Source: an uncultured Pseudomonadota bacterium (GTDB lineage: Bacteria > Myxococcota_A > Bradymonadia > Bradymonadales > GCA-2716585). From it: a stretch of DNA of 56,976 nucleotides. Position numbers and translations under genes: made by a program. The stretch spans positions 1-56,976 of the forward strand of contig CAKZKQ010000332.1 of assembly GCA_937123825.1 (NCBI GenBank), written 5' to 3'. Below, one piece after another: positions 25,730 through 32,951 of the stretch (position 1 is its first letter; every line of letters begins with the position of its first letter). Below the pieces are notes generated by a model. That model was not told where the DNA came from, did not search any database, and worked only from the letters and a program-made list of their open reading frames with translations.

Positions 25730-27631
25730 TCAGAAACGGTAACCCAGGTGGGCGCCGCCCATGACCAGGGGATCGAGCGTTTCTTGATTGGCGCCGTCGT
25801 TGAGGCTGCTCAAGAGGCTCAGGCTGACGCCAAGGCGCGCGCCGACCCAGACCCCGCCGCCAAGCTCGCGGTTGAGGTCCACGACGCCTTCAGAGCGCCA
25901 TGAGAAGGGATCGCCAAACTGCCTGGAGCCGCTGGCGCCAGCGCCGCCGGTGGGGAAATCGGCCCAGAGGAACTGGTGCGCGGTGCGGGCGGCGACTTCC
26001 ACACGGAAATTGCCCGGGATGTTCCACCCAAGGCGCAGCCCCAGACCAAATGAGACACGGTGCAGGCGGAAGGCCTCGCCGCGGCCGTCGGGGAGCTGCT
26101 CAAAGTGGTCGCCGCTGGTGCCGTACTGGGCCAACACCTCAAGGGCCAGGCGCTCGGAGAACCAGAAGCTGGAGCCCAGCTCCAGATTGTGCTGCAAGCC
26201 ACCCAGATCGCGGTCGGTGAACTGAGGGGCAGACAGGAGGTAGCCCAGGCGAAGGTCGAGGTTTTTAACCGTGTCGACCTCGGGGGGCGCTGCCGTCACC
26301 CCAACCTGACGCGGCGAGCGGTCGCGGGCGGCGTGAAAGCCAGCGTAGAAGCCCTGACCGTAGGGGACGGCGTAGAGGTTGGCGCGGTAGGACTCTTGAA
26401 CGGCACCACGGGCGCCATCGGCGCGCTCCACAAAGTCGAGTTCGGCCAACGAGATGGCGCCAGGCGAGATCTCCAGACGCGCTTCGAGGCTCTCGCTGCG
26501 GACAAAGAAGGTGTCGGCGTTTTGGAGCAGCGCCACGTAGAAGCGGTGGTCACCCGCGGTGTGGAAGTCCGCGTACCGAACCCCACGACTGTCCGAGATG
26601 TGGTAGCGGCCCGGCTCTCCGGGGGCAATCTCCAACAGCGTGGCGCTTCGCAGCGCGCTCAGATTCAACATCGGCTCTTCGCGGGACTGCTGAGGCGGCT
26701 CGGTGAAGACGTGGATTCTGGCGCGGGGGTCCTGCACGGCGGTGTTGGCCGCTTCAAGGTAGGCCTCGATCTCCAGATAGGTGATGGCCTTGTCGCCGTT
26801 GATGTCGGCGGCCCCAAGCAATCCGCTGCGGACTTCATGGCTGAAGACGCCGCTGCGGTACTGGCTCCACTCATGGACCTCGGCGGCCCCGGCGGTCGAC
26901 AGCAGCACGCCCACGCGCGGGTAGCGGCTCAGGGTCGTGTTGGCGCTCAAAAAGGCCGCAAACTCATTGTCGAGGGTCTCGCCGCTGCGGTCGTCCTTCC
27001 AGTCTTCGCCGTCGCCGCGCTCATGGACCATGAAGTAGGCGTTGCAGGCGTCGATGATCAAGTGGGTCCGGTCGGCGACATCGGGGTGGACGACCTCCTG
27101 GAGGAGTTCGGCGCGGGTGAAGGCGCCGTCGAGCAGGCTCAAGTATCCCATGCCGTCTTCATTGACGGCGCCGTGACCGGCAAAGACCACAAAGAGGGTC
27201 GCGCGATCACCAACCTTCTTGTCCGCCCGGATCTGGTCCTGCACCTTGCGGATCGTGTTGACGACCTCTGCACGGGTTGGAGGGCGGCTGTGGCGCACGG
27301 CCTCCCCAAAGACCTTCTGAGACTCGGCGTCGAGCGTGGTCAGCAGGTGCACTTCGTCGGTCATCGCCGAGAAGAACTCCCAGTAACGCGCGCCGTCGTC
27401 GTCGGCGTATTTGAGCGAGCGAACCCCAGGGTCAACCGACCCATTGTGGGCCACGACCACCGCGTAGACCTTGTCTTTGCCCGCAGCCTGAACCTGGGCA
27501 CAGAGCAACAACGCCACGGCCACCAAAAGACCGTGGAACGCCAGAAAAATCAGCCCTTGGAGCCTATGCCCACCGCGCGCATGCCTTGGAGGCGCTGGCG
27601 CAGCGGGTCTTAAACGCGCCGAGTTGTTCAT
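25730..27631 (-). CDS. Caspase-like (C14) protease fused to an outer-membrane barrel, operon 1
   Basis: The 633-residue protein begins with a long Arg/Pro-rich N-region and hydrophobic signal segment (about 25-50). A caspase-like domain follows with the early strand VYAVVVAHN, the YADDDGARY helix, the catalytic His153 in FAGHG and Cys196 in IIDACN. Residues 276-287 form a complete EF-hand-like loop (DINGDKAITYLE). A beta-rich middle and then a C-terminal barrel-like region with alternating hydrophobic residues end in GYRF, a usual outer-membrane insertion signal. It should therefore sit in the outer membrane with the protease in the periplasm or outside. Its start overlaps the stop of the anti-sigma gene (ATGA, 27631-27628). 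Confidence 0.85.
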   Translation of the reverse strand: MNNSARLRPAAPAPPRHARGGHRLQGLIFLAFHGLLVAVALLLCAQVQAAGKDKVYAVVVAHNGSVDPGVRSLKYADDDGARYWEFFSAMTDEVHLLTTLDAESQKVFGEAVRHSRPPTRAEVVNTIRKVQDQIRADKKVGDRATLFVVFAGHGAVNEDGMGYLSLLDGAFTRAELLQEVVHPDVADRTHLIIDACNAYFMVHERGDGEDWKDDRSGETLDNEFAAFLSANTTLSRYPRVGVLLSTAGAAEVHEWSQYRSGVFSHEVRSGLLGAADINGDKAITYLEIEAYLEAANTAVQDPRARIHVFTEPPQQSREEPMLNLSALRSATLLEIAPGEPGRYHISDSRGVRYADFHTAGDHRFYVALLQNADTFFVRSESLEARLEISPGAISLAELDFVERADGARGAVQESYRANLYAVPYGQGFYAGFHAARDRSPRQVGVTAAPPEVDTVKNLDLRLGYLLSAPQFTDRDLGGLQHNLELGSSFWFSERLALEVLAQYGTSGDHFEQLPDGRGEAFRLHRVSFGLGLRLGWNIPGNFRVEVAARTAHQFLWADFPTGGAGASGSRQFGDPFSWRSEGVVDLNRELGGGVWVGARLGVSLSLLSSLNDGANQETLDPLVMGGAHLGYRF

Positions 27632-28650
27632 GGTGTCTCTCCCTCTGGGCTGCTCGGACCACCGTGGATGTGCAACGTGCGGCGAGCCATCACATACTCC
27701 CCGGGTCCCGAAGTTCCCATGGAGATGCGCTGACCAGCGCTGTCCACAAAGGCCATCCCTTTGAGGGTGACAGTGCCATCGTCCAGGCTTTGCAGGTGCG
27801 CTTCAACGTCGGCGCGGCGAAGCGGAGAGGCCGAGAAGACCGCAAAGAGCTCCACCACGCCGGCGCGGTGGTTGACCTCAAGGCGGATGGTCTCACCAAA
27901 GGGGCGCAGCCGGGGGGCATCACCGACTTTCATCGACGCCAGACCCTGCTCGGCGGGCAGCTCGGGCTGATACCACATCATGCGCCCTTCACCGTCGGTC
28001 CCAAAGAGGGTCAGGTAGGGCAACGGGCGATCGCCGCCCCTGGAGTGGTTGAGGAAGGCAAACTTGAGTTCATCGTGCAGGCCGCAGCGCAGTTCACCGC
28101 CAGCGCCGTCGTTGATCTTCACCCTGCCATCAAGGCGCTGCGCACAGAAGACCTCGACCTGATGCACGCCGCCGTGGCGCTCCATGATGGGATCGATGTT
28201 CACGCCGCCGCCCATGCGGGGGGTGAAGGTGTTCTCGGTGTCGGCGCCAGCAAGCTGGCTGGGCTGACCGCCCCACAACCCGGCACCAAAGACCGCCGCC
28301 ACTGCGGCCGCCGCCGCCAGCGCGCCCACAGGCGCCCAGGAGCCACGCAGCCAGGCCAACGCCATCTGCCAGCGCTGCGCCCAGCCCACCGCGGGCTTCT
28401 CATCGACCGTCACAATGGCCGCCTGCATGACGGCCTGGGTATAGCGCTGCTCAAACCCCGTGGGCGCCCCCTCTTCCCCGTCGGGATCGACCAAAGCGCG
28501 ATCCATGGCCGCCAACTCATTAAAATAAGCGCGGCAGTCGGGGCAGTGGCGCAGGTGCTCTCGGACCATCAACGGCGACGCGCACGCGTCACCGACAAAG
28601 AGGGCATCGAGTTGAGCCTGAACAGATTGATGATTCATCGTCTTCTTCAT
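27628..28650 (-). CDS. Anti-sigma factor with zinc finger and outer DUF4384-like domain, operon 1
   Basis: The cytosolic N-terminus carries an anti-sigma zinc-finger motif (HLRHCPDC, HxxxCxxC). One membrane helix follows (PVGALAAAAAVAAVFGAGLWGG). The periplasmic part (about 130-340) is beta-rich and contains YLTLFGTDGEGRMMWYQPE and VVELFAVFSASPLRRADVEAH, a pattern I read as DUF4384-like. The protein presumably holds the sigma factor encoded 31 bases upstream and releases it on an envelope signal. Its stop overlaps the start of the caspase gene, so both are made together. The start could be four codons later (ATG at 28638). Confidence 0.83.
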   Translation of the reverse strand: MKKTMNHQSVQAQLDALFVGDACASPLMVREHLRHCPDCRAYFNELAAMDRALVDPDGEEGAPTGFEQRYTQAVMQAAIVTVDEKPAVGWAQRWQMALAWLRGSWAPVGALAAAAAVAAVFGAGLWGGQPSQLAGADTENTFTPRMGGGVNIDPIMERHGGVHQVEVFCAQRLDGRVKINDGAGGELRCGLHDELKFAFLNHSRGGDRPLPYLTLFGTDGEGRMMWYQPELPAEQGLASMKVGDAPRLRPFGETIRLEVNHRAGVVELFAVFSASPLRRADVEAHLQSLDDGTVTLKGMAFVDSAGQRISMGTSGPGEYVMARRTLHIHGGPSSPEGETP

Positions 28651-28681
28651 GGATATGTACTTCTCGCCTCCTCGCCGTTTC

Positions 28682-29374
28682 CTACGCCATCGAGAGCATC
28701 TTGATCAACTCTCGGGCGTCCAACGAGGAGATCTGACCGCGGCGCTTCATAAAGCGCAGCAGCTTCATCCTCAAGTCTTTGATCATGCGTCGGATGCGGT
28801 TGCGATCCACACCCATCAAATCGGCGGTCTCCTCCTGAGAGAGCCCATCGATGAACCTCAACTGAACCAGTTGTTGCAGTTGGGGTTCAAGCTCGGTCAG
28901 GAAATCTTTGACCAACGTGTGCTGCTGGCGGCGCATCACCCCCACCTCGGGGTTGCTCCAATGACGCGCCCACTGGCTTGAGGTGCTGGTCTCCTGCGAC
29001 TCGCTGCGCGCCAGGCGCACTTCGGCGCTTTCGGGCACAAAGAGGGCCATTTCGCGCCTTCTGCGGCGAAACTCGTCGATGACCAGGTTGCGTGCGATGC
29101 CCATCAGATACGGGCCAAAGGGCTGCAATCCGCTGTAGCCCTGGCGCGCGTTCTGGCGAAAGGCCTTCATAAAGGCCTCCTGCACCGCGTCCTGCAATTC
29201 AAAGGCGGTGTGATAACCCCTGAAACGAAAGGTCTGCCCACCGGAAGAAAACGAAAACCCACCGCGCAACAGGCGCTCGACCGACGGGCGGTAGTGCTCG
29301 TAGACCTTGTTGAGCGCCGCCTCTTCGCCGTTGCGGTAGGCCTCAAGGAGTTGTCTGTCTTCCATCAAGAGCAT
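28682..29374 (-). CDS. ECF-like RNA polymerase sigma factor, operon 1
   Basis: The 230-residue protein has sigma region 2 (EAALNKVYEHYRPSVERLL; DAVQEAFMKAFRQ; YLMGIARNLVIDEFRRRRRE) and region 4 (LEPQLQQLVQLRFIDGLSQEETADLMGVDRNRIRRMIKDLRMKLLR) with a helix-turn-helix. It is longer than a minimal ECF factor because of an insert in region 2 (RGGFSFSSGGQTFRFRGYHTAFE) and a longer linker. The ATG at 29374 follows AAAGGTGATGAC. It heads the operon with the anti-sigma and caspase-barrel genes and is divergent from a second operon of the same design. Confidence 0.9.
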   Translation of the reverse strand: MLLMEDRQLLEAYRNGEEAALNKVYEHYRPSVERLLRGGFSFSSGGQTFRFRGYHTAFELQDAVQEAFMKAFRQNARQGYSGLQPFGPYLMGIARNLVIDEFRRRRREMALFVPESAEVRLARSESQETSTSSQWARHWSNPEVGVMRRQQHTLVKDFLTELEPQLQQLVQLRFIDGLSQEETADLMGVDRNRIRRMIKDLRMKLLRFMKRRGQISSLDARELIKMLSMA

Positions 29375-29553
29375 GTCATCACCTTTGAACGCCAGACTCG
29401 CCAGCGGTGTCTGGCTGTGATGCCCCGGTCTATCCCCGCCGAAACATCACCCCTTTCACCGGATTGTACGGGGCCAATGGACCCATCGGTCATTTTTGAT
29501 CGACGCACAGCGCTTTTTTATCCCCAAGCGGTGACACATCGCCCAGGACGCGG

Positions 29554-29572
29554 GGTATCTTTTGTGGATACC
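29554..29572. promoter_or_regulatory. Inverted repeat before the operon 2 sigma gene
   Basis: GGTATC and GATACC flank a 7-base spacer, just ahead of the TTG start I prefer at 29589. It may be an operator or part of the promoter for this sigma operon. No matching repeat is seen on the operon 1 side. Confidence 0.3.
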
Positions 29573-29588
29573 GATTTTGGAAAGCACC

Positions 29589-30068
29589 TTGAACGACCAG
29601 TTGAGCCAGTTCTATGTGACCTACGGACCCGCCGTGCTGCGGCGTTGCCGGACCATGCTGCGCGATGAAGAGCGCGCCGTGGACGCCATGCACGACGTCT
29701 TTGTGAAGCTGGCCCGCACCCAGGGACCCATTGACCCGGCCAAAGTCGGGGGGCTGCTCTATTGCATGGCCACGCAGGTCTGCCTCAACACCCTGCGCAG
29801 CCAGTCGCGGCGCCCAGAGACCCACGACGATGGACTGCTGGCGCGGATCGCCAACGCCGACGATCCAGAGCGGCGCTCGGCGGCGCGCCTGCTCCTTGGC
29901 AGGCTCTTTGAGCACAACGAACCCTCGACGCGGACCATCGCCGTGCTCCACCTGCTTGACGGCATGACCCTTCAGGAGGTCGCCGACGAAGTGGGCATGT
30001 CGGTCTCCGGCATCCGCAAACGCCTGCGCAAGCTCAAAGCGCAGATCACCGAGCTGGAGGGCATCTGA
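29589..30068 (+). CDS. ECF-type RNA polymerase sigma factor, operon 2
   Basis: The product of about 159 residues has region 2 (YGPAVLRRCRTMLRDEERAVDAMHDVFVKLA; GGLLYCMATQVCLNTLRSQSRR) and region 4 (TIAVLHLLDGMTLQEVADEVGMSVSGIRKRLRKLKAQ). It is of normal ECF length and only distantly like the operon 1 factor, so the two operons are not recent copies. I place the start at the TTG at 29589, with GGAAAG upstream; an in-frame TTG at 29562 would add nine residues but lies inside the inverted repeat. Its stop overlaps the next start by one base. Confidence 0.87.
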   Translation: MNDQLSQFYVTYGPAVLRRCRTMLRDEERAVDAMHDVFVKLARTQGPIDPAKVGGLLYCMATQVCLNTLRSQSRRPETHDDGLLARIANADDPERRSAARLLLGRLFEHNEPSTRTIAVLHLLDGMTLQEVADEVGMSVSGIRKRLRKLKAQITELEGI

Positions 30069-30898
30069 TGACCCACCGAGACCCCAAAACCCCTGCCCCG
30101 CTCCTGCTTGAGCACCTGGTCTGGGACGACCTGTCACCCGAACGACGCCGGGAGGTTGAGGCCGGTCTGAACACCATCGACGACCTGCCAAAGCGCCTCG
30201 ATGCGCTGCGCCAGGACGACAAGGAGACGCTGGTCAAGCTCCCCGCAGAGGCTGTGATGGCCGAAGTAGAGCGCCGACTTGCGGCACTGCCTGCCGACCG
30301 CGCTCGCCAGCCCCGGCGCCGCACCGCCACAGCGCGTTGGGCCCGCGCCGCAGCAGCCTGCGCTGCGGTGCTCCTGACCACATGGGGCGCTTACCACTGG
30401 GCATCGGCGCCCTCGACGCACCCCACAACCCCCGCTGAAGGTGACCTGGGAACGGTGCGGCTGCGCGGCGAAGCCTCTTTGACCATCCACCGCAAGCTCC
30501 CAGGGGGCACCGAGCGCCTGAAAGACGGCCACCGGGTCAACCCCAAGGACCTGCTGCGGGTGGGCTACAACGCCGCCGGCGCCCCCCACGGGGTCATCAT
30601 CTCCGTGGATGGTCGCGGCAGTGTCACGCTCCACCACCCCGACGATCCCAACGGCGAGACTGTGCTCCAAACCGGTGGCGCGGTTTTGCTGGACCGGGCT
30701 TTTGAGTTGGATGACGCGCCGAGCTTTGAGCGCTTCTTCCTGGTCACCAGCGCCGACCCCATGTCGCCTGCGCAAGTGGTGGACGCAGGGCGCCACCTGG
30801 CCCACAAAGGACGCGACGCGCGCACGGCGCCGTTGGCGTTGCCCAAGGATCTGACCCAAACCTCGCTCATTCTTCACAAGGAGGACCCGACGCCATGA
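30068..30898 (+). CDS. Membrane-anchored anti-sigma-like protein with DUF4384-like domain, operon 2
   Basis: The 276-residue protein starts with a cytosolic part of about 85 residues (LLLEHLVWDDLSPERRREVEAGL) without the zinc-binding motif of its operon 1 counterpart. One membrane helix follows (ARAAAACAAVLLTTWGAYHWA), then a periplasmic beta domain with LLRVGYNAAGAPHGVIISVDGRGSVTLHHPDD and ETVLQTGGAVLL...FLVTSADPM, a clear DUF4384-like pattern. Position between a sigma gene and a caspase gene, with overlapping start and stop on both sides, makes anti-sigma the best guess. A pure sensor protein is the alternative. Confidence 0.77.
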   Translation: MTHRDPKTPAPLLLEHLVWDDLSPERRREVEAGLNTIDDLPKRLDALRQDDKETLVKLPAEAVMAEVERRLAALPADRARQPRRRTATARWARAAAACAAVLLTTWGAYHWASAPSTHPTTPAEGDLGTVRLRGEASLTIHRKLPGGTERLKDGHRVNPKDLLRVGYNAAGAPHGVIISVDGRGSVTLHHPDDPNGETVLQTGGAVLLDRAFELDDAPSFERFFLVTSADPMSPAQVVDAGRHLAHKGRDARTAPLALPKDLTQTSLILHKEDPTP

Positions 30899-32715
30899 AA
30901 ATTGCCTCCATCTGGCTTGCGACGCTCCTGTGTTTGGGGTGGTGCATCAACGCCGAGTCCCAAGAGGCCGCCGAAATTCAGGAGGCCCCGGCGCAGTTGG
31001 TGCGCTATGGCCTCTTCATCGGCTCCAACGACGGCGGCCCCGAACGTCCCAACTTGCGATATGCCGAAACGGACGCCGAGCGAGTGGCCGGGTTGATGCG
31101 CCAGATGGGAGGGTTGACGCCGTCCCGCACCGTGGTGTTGCTCAACCCGACCCCCGACGAGGTCCACGAGCATTTGGAGCAGTTTGGGGAGTGGATCGGC
31201 CAGCAAAACACGCGCTCTGAGCTGATCGTGTACTACTCGGGCCATTCTGATGAGCAGGGGCTGCTCTTGCGAGGGCAGCGCCTTGGTTACAGCGCCCTGA
31301 AGAAGGCGCTGGGGACCATTGCTTCGGATGTCCAGGTGGTGATCCTCGACTCGTGCTCTTCTGGAGGCCTGCTGCGGGCACGCGGCGGCACCCACAAGCC
31401 CGCCTTCATGGTGGACAAGTCCGCCGACGTGCAAGGCCGCGCGCTGCTGACCTCAAGCTCCATCGACGAGGCCGCCCAAGAGTCCGACAACCTCCAAGGG
31501 GGGCTCTTTACCCACTACCTGATGTCCGGATTGCGCGGCGCCGCCGACACCAGTCAGGACGGGCGCGTGTCGCTCAATGAGATCTACCAGTTTGCCTTCA
31601 ACGAGACGCTCAACCGCAGCCAGAAGACCCTCAACGGCCCCCAACACGCCGCTTTTGATCTGCAACTGACGGGCACCGGCGACCTTGTCTTGACCGAGTT
31701 GCAGGCCACGGGCGCCACGTTGCTCCTGGACGACACCATCGAAGGGCGGCTCTTCATCCGAGACGACACTGGCGCGCTGGTCGTCGAGACGCGAAAACCC
31801 CCGGGGGTGTCCATCTCGCTGGGTCTGGCGCCGGGGAGGTACAAGGTCACGCTGCTCCACAACGACCAACACCATCAAGCGCAGGTCAACCTGGGGAAGG
31901 GCCACCCGACGACGCTGCGCATGTCGCACTTCACACACGTCGCCGCCGACAGAATGGAGGCGCGCGGACACAGCTACCGTGCTCAGGAGCAGATCGAAGA
32001 AGCCAGGTTTGCCGCCGCGAAGGCCCGCTTCAAAGCCGCAGTGATGCGCGAAACGCTCCAGGCCATGCACGCCGGAGAACACCCACCATCACCTCCCGAG
32101 CCGCCCCCCGTTCCATCCCAGTACGCCGCGCAGAGCGCCATCGGGTTCTACCCAACGCAGCCGGTGGGGCTGGCGCTGGACGCAGGGGCTGAGTGGGTCT
32201 CGCTGCCCGGCGCAGAAGGTCAAGTCTGGACCATGGGCGCTCACCTGGACATGCCGCGCCTCTCACTGCAATGGCGCCTCAAACTGCCCATGGGCAACGA
32301 GTCGCTCAAGCTCGCCCAATCAGAACTCTTTGCCGACACACAGATTGTCGACACCTACATCTATGGCACGCAGCTCAGCGTCATGTTCAACTTGCTCCAG
32401 GTCCACTCGCTGGTGATCAAAAGTGGCTTCTACACGGGCTTTGAGTCCATCCGCCACCAATCCTCGCTGAAAAGCACCGAAGGGCCCCAAAACCTCAAAG
32501 AGGACCACTCTGTGGTGCAGGCCGGTTTTGCCATGCAAAGCCACATCTTCTTCACCCACAACATCGCCATCTACGCCAATTGGAACGTTGGCTGGGGCTG
32601 GAGACAAGGCAAATTCCTGGCCGGCACCGACGATGAGGGCGACACCATCAGGCAAACCTATGAACCTGGAGTGCTCCACACGGTGGGCGCAGGCGCCCTG
32701 CTTCGCTTCCCCTGA
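30895..32715 (+). CDS. Caspase-like (C14) protease fused to an outer-membrane barrel, operon 2
   Basis: A short signal peptide (IWLATLLCLGWCINAES) leads to a caspase-like domain with His117 in YYSGHSDEQG and Cys154 in ILDSCSSGG. A complete EF-hand-like loop lies at 218-229 (DTSQDGRVSLNE), followed by a carboxypeptidase-regulatory/PEGA-like beta domain (LAPGRYKVTLLHND), a helical stretch, a Pro-rich linker (SPPEPPPVPS) and a C-terminal beta-barrel-like region of about 190 residues ending LLRFP. This is the same order as in operon 1 although the sequences are far apart. It is exported, and likely outer-membrane bound. Its ATG overlaps the anti-sigma stop (ATGA, 30895-30898). Confidence 0.87.
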   Translation: MKIASIWLATLLCLGWCINAESQEAAEIQEAPAQLVRYGLFIGSNDGGPERPNLRYAETDAERVAGLMRQMGGLTPSRTVVLLNPTPDEVHEHLEQFGEWIGQQNTRSELIVYYSGHSDEQGLLLRGQRLGYSALKKALGTIASDVQVVILDSCSSGGLLRARGGTHKPAFMVDKSADVQGRALLTSSSIDEAAQESDNLQGGLFTHYLMSGLRGAADTSQDGRVSLNEIYQFAFNETLNRSQKTLNGPQHAAFDLQLTGTGDLVLTELQATGATLLLDDTIEGRLFIRDDTGALVVETRKPPGVSISLGLAPGRYKVTLLHNDQHHQAQVNLGKGHPTTLRMSHFTHVAADRMEARGHSYRAQEQIEEARFAAAKARFKAAVMRETLQAMHAGEHPPSPPEPPPVPSQYAAQSAIGFYPTQPVGLALDAGAEWVSLPGAEGQVWTMGAHLDMPRLSLQWRLKLPMGNESLKLAQSELFADTQIVDTYIYGTQLSVMFNLLQVHSLVIKSGFYTGFESIRHQSSLKSTEGPQNLKEDHSVVQAGFAMQSHIFFTHNIAIYANWNVGWGWRQGKFLAGTDDEGDTIRQTYEPGVLHTVGAGALLRFP

Positions 32716-32835
32716 TGACCCGCACCATGACAACCCTGATTGTCATCGCGCTGTCCCCTCCTGACCCCATCTGAGCGCTCAAAGCCCCCAAAACCCCGGC
32801 AAACCCGCACCAACGCATCCTTCCTGGGGCCTCAC

Positions 32836-32855
32836 CGCGCCCCGGCGCGCTTTTT
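32836..32855 (+). terminator. Intrinsic terminator after caspase operon 2
   Basis: CGCGC, a 4-base loop and GCGCG are followed by C and five T residues, about 120 bases past the stop of the caspase gene. This is a good rho-independent terminator and separates the operon from the Kazal lipoprotein gene. Confidence 0.7.
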
Positions 32856-32886
32856 GCTTTGTTCTCATCAACATTATAAGCTTTTA

Positions 32887-32899
32887 AGTGAACTTCACT
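32887..32899. promoter_or_regulatory. Inverted repeat upstream of the Kazal lipoprotein gene
   Basis: AGTGAA and TTCACT flank a single base, 50 bases before the start codon, next to a TATAAG element at 32875-32880. It could be an operator or part of the promoter region. Confidence 0.3.
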
Positions 32900-32951
32900 C
32901 ACAAAGGTTTACTTGCGGGTAGTCAACACTCTGGACCAGGAGAAGGGGAAC

